64,000 bases of DNA from NCBI RefSeq assembly GCF_015694705.1, contig NZ_JADQDR010000002.1:310001-374000 (forward strand). Reading direction: 5' to 3'. Both the position numbers and the translations under genes were made by a program. Below, piece by piece: positions 27,414 through 35,399 of this stretch (within the stretch, counting starts at the first letter, position 1; each line of letters begins with the position of its first letter). Origin of the DNA: Pontibacter rufus. GTDB lineage: Bacteria > Bacteroidota > Bacteroidia > Cytophagales > Hymenobacteraceae. The notes below the pieces were generated by a model that worked only from the letters and a program-made list of their open reading frames with translations, did no database searches and was not told the origin of the DNA.

Positions 27414-28748
27414 TTATCCTTCGGTTGGTTGCTTTTCTTTTTTGGTTGCCAGCAGTTGCTGTTCGCTTTTCAGGTTAATGGATTGCATCTTCTGGGCTAT
27501 CTCATTTTTTACGGCATTAAAGGCAGCCATACTTGTTTTGCTGACAGGGGTGCCGGAGGGCAGCTTTACTTTTAGCGCATCTACCTGTTTGCCGTTTTTC
27601 CAGAAGCGGTAGCACAGGTGCGGGCCGGTAGCCAGACCGGTACTGCCCACGTAGCCGATGGTCTGTCCCTGCTTTACGTGCACGCCGCGGCGGATGCCTT
27701 TGGCAAATTTAGACATGTGCAGGTATTGGGTTGTATACGTTTTGTTGTGTTTTATTTTTACGAAATAACCGTTGCCTCTGGTGTAGCGGGCATCCAGCAC
27801 CACGCCATCGCCTACAGTACGGATAGGCGTGCCGCGCGGGGCGGCAAAATCGGTGCCTAAATGTGCCTTGTAGCGCTTTTGCACCGGATGAAAGCGGCTT
27901 TTAGAGTATCGGGAGCTGATACGGGTATACTCCAGCGGCTCGCGCAGAAAGGCTTTCTTCAGACTTTTGCCGTTCTGGTCGTAGTAACCGCTGCTGTTGC
28001 CTTCCTTAAAGGCGATGGCATAAATAGAGTCGCCTTCGTGCTCAAAATAAGCTGCCTTTAGTTCACCGTAGCCAATGGTGCTGCCGTTCACAATCTTCTC
28101 ATCATAAATGAGCTTGAATTTATCGCCGGGCTGAATGCGGTTCAGATCGAGGCGCCAGGCATAAATGTCAGCAAACCTGTTAACCAGCTGCGGTGAGCCG
28201 CCCGCTTCCACCACCGACTCAAACAGGGAACCTTTTATCTCGCCGCCCAACACACGTTCCAGTACTTCAACTTTACGCTTCTCTTTGGTTACTGCCAGAT
28301 CGCCACGCAGATCATACACGACATACTCTACTTCGTTCGGCTCATAAATAAAATACTGCGCCGTTTGGGCCGAGTCGCGCGCATGTAAGATAGTATAGTG
28401 CCGGTTAGCGGCAATGCGGCGCACGTTAAACACCTCTTTTGATTTTTGAGCCAATGCATGTACCGTAGCAGGAGAGATATTGTAAGCAGCAAGCAGTTCA
28501 GACAGACTCTCGCCGGGCGCTACAGCGCCTTCCACAATCTCCAGGGAATCAGTGTGGATGCCGTAGACAATGGGCGCGGGCTGCGGCCTGGCGGGTATAA
28601 CAGCCACCTCGTCTTTATCAGCGAAAGCAGCCTCTTCCTGCGATGCTACAATCCTGTTGATGTCAAGGTTTAACGTTTTGGCGGCTGTGATAAAAATAAA
28701 CAGCGAGAGCGTAACGAGAATGGCAAGTCCGGTAATACGTATTAACAT
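27414..28748 (-). CDS. M23 (LytM-type) peptidoglycan endopeptidase
   Basis: The 444-residue cell-wall enzyme has an N-terminal membrane anchor (LIRITGLAILVTLSLFIFIT), a central region with a LysM/OapA-like part (SLSELLAAYNISPATVHAL), and a C-terminal M23 domain. The first zinc motif is H-L-G-T-D (KAHLGTDFAAP). The second, normally HxH, reads GPHLCYRFWKNGKQVD, so cysteine replaces the second histidine, a zinc ligand in LytM. RFWKNGKQVD is common in Bacteroidota homologues as I recall them. Activity is therefore plausible but altered. I chose the ATG at 28748 because MLIRITG begins the anchor. Confidence 0.88.
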   Translation of the reverse strand: MLIRITGLAILVTLSLFIFITAAKTLNLDINRIVASQEEAAFADKDEVAVIPARPQPAPIVYGIHTDSLEIVEGAVAPGESLSELLAAYNISPATVHALAQKSKEVFNVRRIAANRHYTILHARDSAQTAQYFIYEPNEVEYVVYDLRGDLAVTKEKRKVEVLERVLGGEIKGSLFESVVEAGGSPQLVNRFADIYAWRLDLNRIQPGDKFKLIYDEKIVNGSTIGYGELKAAYFEHEGDSIYAIAFKEGNSSGYYDQNGKSLKKAFLREPLEYTRISSRYSKSRFHPVQKRYKAHLGTDFAAPRGTPIRTVGDGVVLDARYTRGNGYFVKIKHNKTYTTQYLHMSKFAKGIRRGVHVKQGQTIGYVGSTGLATGPHLCYRFWKNGKQVDALKVKLPSGTPVSKTSMAAFNAVKNEIAQKMQSINLKSEQQLLATKKEKQPTEG

Positions 28749-29014
28749 GTGGCAATGGTGCTTCTGGTTAAAAATCAGCACGAAAATATAACGAAACATA
28801 TAGAAATAAAAATCGTAGGGCACACAATATTCAGATTGTAAATAGGTTATAACCGTTTTCACGAGCCTGCCAGTAGCATTGGAGTGGTTTAATCAGGGTA
28901 GTATAGCTTACATTCTGCACTTACTATACTCATATTAACACCTTATAAATCAGCCGCTTTTATACTTTTCAAAGCCTCACTTTCCTGGTGCCTTCGCTTT
29001 CAGAAAATCTTTTT

Positions 29015-29022
29015 TAACTTTG
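29015..29022 (+). promoter_or_regulatory. -7 box TAACTTTG before fabG
   Basis: TAACTTTG matches TAnnTTTG and ends six bases before the fabG ATG at 29029, predicting a leaderless or near-leaderless transcript, as at the EamA gene. Confidence 0.6.
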
Positions 29023-29028
29023 GCCTCT

Positions 29029-29775
29029 ATGAAAGCATTAGAAGGAAAAGTAGCCCTGGTAACCGGGGCATCCAAAGGAATAGGCCGCGCCATCGCACAA
29101 AAATTTGTGGAGATGGGCGCACAGGTAGCCTTCACGTACCTGTCGAGTGTAGAAAAAGGCCAGCAACTGGAGCAGGAGCTATCGGCCAACGGCGGCAGGG
29201 CCAAAGGCTACCGCTCCGACGCGTCTGACTTTGCGCAGGCAGAGCAATTGGTAGAAGACGTAGTAAAAGAGTTTGGCAAGCTGGACATCGTGGTAAACAA
29301 CGCCGGCATTACGCGCGACGGGCTGCTGATGCGCATGAACGAGGAGCAGTGGGATGCGGTAATCAACACCAACCTGAAATCTGTGTTTAACGTGACCAAA
29401 GCAGCCAGCAAGCACATGATGCGCGCCAAAAGCGGATCGTTCATCAACATCACCTCAGTAGTAGGTATCAAAGGCAACGCTGGCCAGGCCAACTATGCGG
29501 CTTCCAAGGCGGGCATTATTGGCTTTACCAAATCTGTTGCGCTGGAGCTGGGTTCCCGCAACATCCGCAGCAACGCCATTGCGCCCGGCTTCATCGAAAC
29601 CGAAATGACCGGCGAGCTGGACCAGAAAGTAGTGGACGAATGGCGCAAGGCCATTCCGCTGCGCCGTGGCGGATCGCCGGAGGACGTAGCCAATGCTGCC
29701 GTGTTCCTGGCCTCCGACCAGTCGGCTTATATTTCGGGCCAGGTGCTGCAGGTAGATGGCGGCATGTTAACGTAA
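29029..29775 (+). CDS. fabG: 3-oxoacyl-[acyl-carrier-protein] reductase
   Basis: The 248-residue NADPH-dependent SDR reduces beta-ketoacyl-ACP in fatty-acid elongation. TGASKGIG is at 12-19, VVNNAGITRDGLLMRM is at about 88-103, S143 lies in ITSVVG, and Y156-x3-K160 is in NYAASKAG. The C-terminal QVLQVDGGM is diagnostic of FabG. The start is the ATG at 29029 (MKALEGK), preceded by a TAACTTTG -7 box. It is a single gene with a terminator 55 bases after the stop, preceded by a dyad repeat. Confidence 0.95.
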   Translation: MKALEGKVALVTGASKGIGRAIAQKFVEMGAQVAFTYLSSVEKGQQLEQELSANGGRAKGYRSDASDFAQAEQLVEDVVKEFGKLDIVVNNAGITRDGLLMRMNEEQWDAVINTNLKSVFNVTKAASKHMMRAKSGSFINITSVVGIKGNAGQANYAASKAGIIGFTKSVALELGSRNIRSNAIAPGFIETEMTGELDQKVVDEWRKAIPLRRGGSPEDVANAAVFLASDQSAYISGQVLQVDGGMLT

Positions 29776-29777
29776 AA

Positions 29778-29829
29778 AGTTCCGAATTATGAGTTCCGAG
29801 TTCCGGGTTAACTCATAATTCGGAACTCA
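29778..29829. repeat. Inverted repeat of the AACTCGGAATT family
   Basis: GTTCCGAATTATGAGTT near 29779-29795 has its exact complement in AACTCATAATTCGGAAC near 29811-29827, with GTTCCGAGTTCC-like units in the loop side. This is the same unit as at 5028-5210. It lies between the fabG stop and its terminator. Confidence 0.8.
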
Positions 29830-29830
29830 G

Positions 29831-29876
29831 AAAAGGCCAATGCTGCAGCTTTTACGTTAGTAGCATTGGCCTTTTT
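29831..29876 (+). terminator. Terminator after fabG
   Basis: AAAAGGCCAATGCT (29831-29844) and AGCATTGGCCTTTT (29862-29875) form a 14-bp stem with a T-run on exit. Confidence 0.9.
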
Positions 29877-29954
29877 AGTTTACCTTTAAGACTAAGTATG
29901 CCCTTGCGGTGAAAGCCTGCGCTCACCTCCACAGGTAAAAAGGCTTTTTCATCC

Positions 29955-29993
29955 GTAATTCTTAATTCATAATTTGTAATTAATTGAATTCCT
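29955..29993. repeat. TAATTCATAATTTGTAATTAATT repeat at a gene start
   Basis: An AT-rich array of AATTC/TAATT words such as CTTAATTCATAATTTG lies directly upstream of, and overlaps, the TTG start at 29984. Arrays of this kind are a known class of simple intergenic repeat in Bacteroidota. The start codon itself falls inside the repeat. Confidence 0.55.
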
Positions 29994-32065
29994 TCCGACT
30001 GATAACAACTTCTTCGCCGTGGCTGATACTGGCCTGCCTGGCGGCCGGTGCGCTGTATGCGTGGCTGCTGTACAGCAAGCGTGCGCCGTGGCCGGCAAGT
30101 ATAAACTACCTGCTGGCGGCGCTGCGGTTTGTGGTGGTAAGCATACTTTCTTTTCTGCTGCTGGGGCCGCTGGTGCGCTATATGCAATACACCACTGTAA
30201 AGCCAACCATTGTTTTTGCGGTGGATAATTCGCAGTCAGTACAGCTTTTTTCTGACTCGGTGCAGCTGCAACAGGCGGCGCAGGGGCTGCAGCAAATGCG
30301 GGAGCAACTGGAGCAGGAAGGCTACACAACAGCTGTCAGAACGCTGGATACGGAGCAGTCGCCTGCAAGTATAGACCAGGTAAATTATACTTCGGAAACC
30401 ACCAACCTGAGCGAGCTGCTGCAGGACGTGCAGAATACTTATACCGAACAGAACCTGGCGGGTGTGGTGCTATTGTCGGATGGTATCGTGAACCAGGGTA
30501 TGTCACCGGCTTACGCCAACTATAACTACCCCATTTATCCGGTAGCTGTGGGCGATACCGTGCCGAAGCAGGACGTGCTGGTGGCTTCGCTGCGCTACAA
30601 CAAAGTAAACTACAGCGGCAGCCGCTTTCCGTTGGAAGTGGAGTTACAACACGAAGGTTTTGGCGGCCGGCAGGCCACTGTACTGCTAAAAGAAAATGGC
30701 AAGACCATCGCCAGCAAAAATGTAAGGCTACAGGCAAACCAGCCTATACAGCAGGTATCCTTCCAGGTGATGGCCAGTGGTTTGGGCAAGCGCCATTACG
30801 AGGTGCAGGTACAGCCGCTCTCCGGCGAATTCACCACCCTCAACAACACCAAACACGCGTATATTGATGTGGTAAAAGGCAAGATAAAAGTGCTCGTGGC
30901 TGCCGCTGCGCCACACCCCGATATTGCTGCTATCCGAACCGCCATTGCCTCAAACGAAAACTACGAAACCACGCTTTTTATACCCGGCCTTGCGCCGCTG
31001 CAGCAGCAGGACTACGATGTGGCGGTGCTGCACCAACTGCCAGGCCGCGTAGGCGGCGCCGAGGCAGTGCTTAACCTGGTGCGCCAGCAAAACCTGCCTG
31101 GGCTCTACATCCTTGGCCCGCAAAGTGATCTGAATGAGTATAACAACCTCAAAGCAGGCATCAATATAAACAGCAACGGCCAGACGGACCAGGTGCTGCC
31201 CGCCATCAACAATAATTTTACTGCTTTTAACTGGCCTGAAGAAGCTGCCGAACGCATGGCCGGATATCCGCCGGCACAGGTGCCGTTTGGAGATGTGCGG
31301 CTGGCGCCGAATACTGACGTTATACTTTACCAGCAGGTGGGCCGCGTAAAAACAAACAAGCCGCTGCTCACCATCCAGACTTCCGGCGACAAGCGGAGCG
31401 CCACGCTGCTGGCTTCGGGCACCTGGCAGTGGCGCCTGCAGGAAGATGCCAACCACCAGAATGCCGAAGTATACGACAAGCTCTTCACCAACCTGGTACA
31501 GCTCCTGAGTGCGCCACGCAACAAAAAGCGCCTGAACGTGTATCCGGTACAAAACGAGTATACCAGCTCCGACGAAATCCGTTTTAATGCCGAAGCCTAC
31601 AACGAGGCGCTGGAGCCAGTCTACGGCCAGAACATCACCCTTAAAGTAAGCGGGGAAAGCGGCAACACAAAGACCTTTACCTTTGCCAATGGCGAAGGGC
31701 AGACAGGCGTTAACATCGGTACGCTGCCCGGCGGACATTATACTTACACGGCTTCGGCTAGTATAAACGGGCAGCCGCAGCAGGACAAAGGCGAATTTGT
31801 GGTGGAAGAACTGCAACTGGAAGCACTTAATGCCGTGGCCGATCACAACCTCCTTTACCAGCTGGCCGGCAACACGGGTTCCAGCCTATACTTCCCCGGC
31901 CAATTAAAGCAACTACAGCAGGACATACTTAACAGCAAGCATAAAGCTGTTATATACAGTCAGGAAGAACTGACCGACCTGGTAGACATGAAATGGCTGT
32001 TCTTCCTTATTTTAGGGCTGATAAGTATAGAGTGGTTTGTGCGCAAGTATAACGGCAGCTATTAA
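29984..32065 (+). CDS. Membrane protein with von Willebrand A-like domain (TTG start)
   Basis: The 693-residue protein is anchored by N-terminal helices (SPWLILACLAAGALYAWLLY and LRFVVVSILSFLLLGPL) and a C-terminal helix (MKWLFFLILGLISIEWFV). FAVDNSQSVQLFSD carries a DxSxS MIDAS-like motif (D81, S83, S85), and YTEQNLAGVVLLSDGIVNQG resembles a vWA core. The middle (VLVAAAAPHPDIAAIRTAIA, LYILGPQSDL) resembles the glutaminase-like fold of related Bacteroidota proteins. The function is unknown. No ATG exists near the start: the codon before TTG 29984 is TAA, so translation from TTG is implied. It is a single gene of a type often linked to BatA/BatB-like proteins. Confidence 0.82.
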   Translation: MNSFRLITTSSPWLILACLAAGALYAWLLYSKRAPWPASINYLLAALRFVVVSILSFLLLGPLVRYMQYTTVKPTIVFAVDNSQSVQLFSDSVQLQQAAQGLQQMREQLEQEGYTTAVRTLDTEQSPASIDQVNYTSETTNLSELLQDVQNTYTEQNLAGVVLLSDGIVNQGMSPAYANYNYPIYPVAVGDTVPKQDVLVASLRYNKVNYSGSRFPLEVELQHEGFGGRQATVLLKENGKTIASKNVRLQANQPIQQVSFQVMASGLGKRHYEVQVQPLSGEFTTLNNTKHAYIDVVKGKIKVLVAAAAPHPDIAAIRTAIASNENYETTLFIPGLAPLQQQDYDVAVLHQLPGRVGGAEAVLNLVRQQNLPGLYILGPQSDLNEYNNLKAGININSNGQTDQVLPAINNNFTAFNWPEEAAERMAGYPPAQVPFGDVRLAPNTDVILYQQVGRVKTNKPLLTIQTSGDKRSATLLASGTWQWRLQEDANHQNAEVYDKLFTNLVQLLSAPRNKKRLNVYPVQNEYTSSDEIRFNAEAYNEALEPVYGQNITLKVSGESGNTKTFTFANGEGQTGVNIGTLPGGHYTYTASASINGQPQQDKGEFVVEELQLEALNAVADHNLLYQLAGNTGSSLYFPGQLKQLQQDILNSKHKAVIYSQEELTDLVDMKWLFFLILGLISIEWFVRKYNGSY

Positions 32066-32458
32066 GGCTGCACTGCCAGTAGCTGGTTGTTGTTTTTGGT
32101 GGTTAAAAATGGTTTAATGATTGATTTGCTAAACTGAACGACAGCATACCTTGTTATCAGACTATCCTGGAGCGGGTATTGATTCGTATCTTTTCGGGAG
32201 AGCAATTCTCCCCAAAATGCTTCGGGACAGGCTGAGTTAACGCGCCTGCAGGGCACAACGGCAACAGGGGGAAGGTTGCTGCACTTATAAAGCGACAAAA
32301 AAACCGGCTATACCTGGTATATGTTGCGTAGGAAAACCCGGTAGGTTTTAGCTTTACGAGCTGTCAGACTGGCGCCGCTTAACTAAACTTACCGGGTTTG
32401 GCTTGATTTATACTTCAAGTCTTTTATCCTTCTTTACGTCCAAATTCATACTTATACT
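32066..32458. other. Intergenic region before the pseudouridine synthase
   Basis: This stretch of about 390 bases has no convincing gene. AAACCCGGTA (32334-32343) pairs with TACCGGGTTT (32390-32399) around a structured 46-base loop, a possible leader or terminator. A 78-codon minus-strand frame exists but lacks family support. Confidence 0.5.
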
Positions 32459-33112
32459 TTGAAATACTTTATCCTGAACAAACCTTACGAGGTGCTCACA
32501 CAATTTACTGACGAGGCAGGGCGCGCCACGCTGAAAGATTATGTGCCGGTGTCGGGCATCTACCCTGTCGGCCGCCTCGACTACGACAGTGAAGGCCTGG
32601 TGCTGCTCACCGACGACAAAACACTGCAACACCGCCTCTCCGATCCGCAGTTTAAAGTGGAGAAAACATATTGGGTGCAGGTGGAGGGTGTGCCTGTGGA
32701 TGAAGCTCTCACAAAGCTGCGCCTGGGCGTAAGTATAAAAGGCGTAAAAACAGCGCCTGCCAAAGTACGGCTGCTGGAAGAAGCACCGCAGGTATGGGAA
32801 CGGTCCACCCCCATCCGCTTCCGTAAAAACATTCCGGCTTCGTGGCTGGAAATCAGAATTTCGCAGGGTATGAACCGCCAGGTGCGCCGCATGACGGCCG
32901 CTGTCGGCTACCCAACGCTACGCCTCATCCGGACAGGTATAGGCTCGCTTACGCCAGGCAATTTGCAGCCCGGCGACTACCGCGAACTGACACCAGAGGA
33001 AGTAAACGAACTGAAAGCATTGGCAGCCAGGGGCAACGGAACTATCAAAACTTCACGAGGCAAAGGCAGAAACAATAACCGTGGCGGTGGTTTCCGGAAG
33101 CAGATCAACTGA
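32459..33112 (+). CDS. rluE: 23S/16S rRNA pseudouridine synthase (RluE/RsuA family, TTG start)
   Basis: The 217-residue single-domain pseudouridine synthase modifies rRNA. The catalytic aspartate lies in GRLDYDSEGLVLLTDD. KYFILNKPYEVLTQF, KTYWVQVEG and the motif ISQGMNRQVRRM are typical of the RsuA/RluE/RluF group. The missing N-terminal S4 domain fits RluE. No ATG is found upstream near the family start; the TTG at 32459 overlaps a TATACTTTG run and gives MKYFILNKP. The C-terminal tail is basic and Gly/Arg-rich (KGRNNNRGGGFRKQ). A perfect palindrome lies downstream (33146-33173). Confidence 0.9.
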   Translation: MKYFILNKPYEVLTQFTDEAGRATLKDYVPVSGIYPVGRLDYDSEGLVLLTDDKTLQHRLSDPQFKVEKTYWVQVEGVPVDEALTKLRLGVSIKGVKTAPAKVRLLEEAPQVWERSTPIRFRKNIPASWLEIRISQGMNRQVRRMTAAVGYPTLRLIRTGIGSLTPGNLQPGDYRELTPEEVNELKALAARGNGTIKTSRGKGRNNNRGGGFRKQIN

Positions 33113-33145
33113 TATCAGATGTATAAAGTTAAACGTGCTTCTTCC

Positions 33146-33173
33146 ATAAGCTAAAGTTTAAACTTTAGCTTAT
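33146..33173 (+). terminator. 28-bp loopless palindrome after the pseudouridine synthase
   Basis: ATAAGCTAAAGTTT and its exact complement AAACTTTAGCTTAT join without a loop. It lies 34 bases after the stop at 33112 and could act as a terminator or an operator. Confidence 0.65.
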
Positions 33174-33256
33174 AATACTAGGTAAATTCCCACAAATAGT
33201 ATAAATTAGAACAGAAACTGTACTTTTCAGTTTGAAGCTCCAAACAGTCTGCCGCT

Positions 33257-33820
33257 ATGAAAGCCATCTCTACGCCTGCTATTATCCCTGTTGCTGAAAG
33301 TTTATACCTGCGCCCCGTTGCTGTAAGCGATGCCCCCGTTCTTTTCTCACTTATAGATAAGCAGCGCCCATACCTGCGCCAGTGGCTCCCGTTTGTAGAT
33401 GCCAGCCGCGAGGTAGGCGATACAGAGATGTTTCTGCAATACGTTACAGCCAAAGGCAACATCCACGACAAAGTGTTTGTGATCATGTACCAGCACGAAG
33501 TAAGCGGGCTTATTAGTTTTAAAGCTATCGATTATCAGCACCGCAAACTCGAGATTGGATATTACCTGAGTGAGCAGCAGCAGGGCAAAGGCATTATGCT
33601 CCGCAGTTGCCAGGCGCTGGTGAACTATGCTTTCGAAATGATGGACATGAACCGCATCCAGATAAAAGTAGGCGTGGGCAACCTCCGGAGCAGCAATATT
33701 CCGCAAAAACTTGGCTTTACCCTGGAGGGCGTGCAGCGCGAAGCCGAATTTCTGAACGGCCGGTTTCATGATTTGGAACTATACAGCCTGTTGCAGCGTG
33801 AATGGCAGCAGCGGCCATAG
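33257..33820 (+). CDS. GNAT-family acetyltransferase (RimJ/RimL-like)
   Basis: The 187-residue acetyl-CoA-dependent transferase resembles ribosomal-protein-serine N-acetyltransferases. LYLRPVAVSDAPVLFSLIDK is the usual N-terminus, RKLEIGYYLSEQQQGKGIML carries motif A (QQQGKGI), and MDMNRIQIKVGVGNLRSSNIPQKLGF with LEGVQREAEFLNGRFHD is the RimL-type C-terminal half. The target is not identifiable. It is a single gene in a plus-strand run. Confidence 0.9.
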   Translation: MKAISTPAIIPVAESLYLRPVAVSDAPVLFSLIDKQRPYLRQWLPFVDASREVGDTEMFLQYVTAKGNIHDKVFVIMYQHEVSGLISFKAIDYQHRKLEIGYYLSEQQQGKGIMLRSCQALVNYAFEMMDMNRIQIKVGVGNLRSSNIPQKLGFTLEGVQREAEFLNGRFHDLELYSLLQREWQQRP

Positions 33821-34007
33821 GTATACTTTGTAGTTGCAGCTTTTGGGGTCGTTATAGTAAAAGAAGCCTGGGGTGCTTTATACTTGCTCATCGTAGCGCG
33901 CTGCTTTATACTTAATCCTGATGGGCTTACATATAAAACAGGAACTAAATTGCGTACCTTGTCACCTGCAAGTATAACCGCCTCATCAAAAACAACACGA
34001 TTGTCCT

Positions 34008-35309
34008 ATGATAAAAAACATAATCCTGCTTGCTGCGCTTGCCTTAAGCTTCGGCACGGTTGCTTCGGCGCAAGATTTAAAAACGATTACCCAGCAGGAA
34101 ACAACCCGCCTCGTTAAAACCCTTAGCGCCGACAATATGCAGGGCCGCGCCTCTTTTTCGCCGGGCAACGACAAGGCCGCTTCTTTTATAGCCGGCGAGT
34201 TTAAGCGCATCGGCCTGGCACCGCTTCCGGGTGATGATGATTTCCTGCAGACTTTTAAGGTATACCGCCTTACGCCCGATACAAAGAAAGCCAGCCTGAA
34301 CGGTACAGAACTGCCATCCGATGCTTTTTTTGCCAGCACAACCCAGCAGCAGCTTACCTGGAGCGCTGATCAGGATCGTACCGTGATCGTAATTGGCGAA
34401 ACCGAAGATTTTGGCGCGACGGCCAGAAAGCTGATGAAGGAAGACCAGGACGCGCTGGTGCTGGTAAATCCAAAGCACCGGCAGCCTTTCAATGGATTTA
34501 AAAATTATATGGCGCGCGGCAGTATGGCCACCGCTTTAGACAAAGGCGCCGACCTAGTTTTTATACTTACAGACCAGACCACTGCTGATAACTATAAAAT
34601 TGAGATAGAAAACAACATTGTAGAGCAACAGCTAACGAATGTGGCCGGCCGGATAAAAGGCAAACGCCAGGATGAAATCGTAGTCTTCTCGGGCCATTAC
34701 GACCATATCGGTATCGGCAAACCTGTAGCAAACGATAGCATTGCCAACGGAGCAGATGACGATGCCTCCGGTACCACTGCCGTGATAATGCTGGCGGCTT
34801 ATTACAAAAAACAACCCAAACCGGAGCGTACGCTGGTATTTGTAGCGTTTACCGCAGAAGAGATAGGCGGCTATGGCTCTAGGTACTTTTCTGAGCAACT
34901 CGACCCGGACAATATTGTGGCGATGTTTAACATCGAGATGGTGGGCAAGCCTTCTAAGTTCGGGCCAAACAGCGCTTTCCTGACCGGCTACGAAAAATCA
35001 GACATGGGCCAGCTGCTGCAAAAGCGCCTTGAAGGCACCGCCTACAGCATCCACCCGGATCCGTACCCTGAGCAGAACCTCTTCTATCGTTCCGACAACG
35101 CCACCCTGGCCCGCCTGGGTGTGCCGGCGCATACTATCTCTTCAGATGAAATCGACAAAGATGCCTTTTACCATACCGTTAACGACGAGTTTGAAACACT
35201 GGATATGGCGCACCTCACCAACATGATCAAAGCCATCGCACTGGCCTCGCAGGGCATTGTGCGCGGCGAAGATACGCCTACGCGCGTGGATAAGACGCAG
35301 GTAAAATAA
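34008..35309 (+). CDS. Secreted M28-family zinc aminopeptidase
   Basis: The 433-residue protein has a signal peptide (MIKNIILLAALALSFGTVAS, then AQ). The M28 metal and catalytic residues are visible: FSGHYDHIG (His, Asp), NGADDDASGTTAV (bridging Asp), TAEEIGGYGS (Glu-Glu) and AHTISSD (His). A protease-associated-like insertion lies in the first half. It is probably an exported aminopeptidase feeding on peptides. The stop is followed by a perfect 17-bp-stem hairpin. It is a single gene. Confidence 0.93.
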   Translation: MIKNIILLAALALSFGTVASAQDLKTITQQETTRLVKTLSADNMQGRASFSPGNDKAASFIAGEFKRIGLAPLPGDDDFLQTFKVYRLTPDTKKASLNGTELPSDAFFASTTQQQLTWSADQDRTVIVIGETEDFGATARKLMKEDQDALVLVNPKHRQPFNGFKNYMARGSMATALDKGADLVFILTDQTTADNYKIEIENNIVEQQLTNVAGRIKGKRQDEIVVFSGHYDHIGIGKPVANDSIANGADDDASGTTAVIMLAAYYKKQPKPERTLVFVAFTAEEIGGYGSRYFSEQLDPDNIVAMFNIEMVGKPSKFGPNSAFLTGYEKSDMGQLLQKRLEGTAYSIHPDPYPEQNLFYRSDNATLARLGVPAHTISSDEIDKDAFYHTVNDEFETLDMAHLTNMIKAIALASQGIVRGEDTPTRVDKTQVK

Positions 35310-35321
35310 ATCCTGCCCATC

Positions 35322-35365
35322 CATAAAGTATAAACGCCCGGTCAGCTCGGCGTTTATACTTTATG
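35322..35365 (+). terminator. Hairpin built from AAGTATA words after the M28 gene
   Basis: CATAAAGTATAAACGCC (35322-35338) and GGCGTTTATACTTTATG (35349-35365) are perfectly complementary over 17 bp with a 10-base loop. Each arm contains the over-represented word. It lies 12 bases after the stop. There is no long T-run beyond it. Confidence 0.8.
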
Positions 35366-35399
35366 AGCGTTCCCTTATCTCATCTGCTGCACCACTCGT

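Noticed and set aside
32062..32298. 78-codon minus-strand frame between the vWA-like gene and the pseudouridine synthase
   Set aside because: It has no recognisable family, no start signal and no composition that looks coding; noted only as intergenic.
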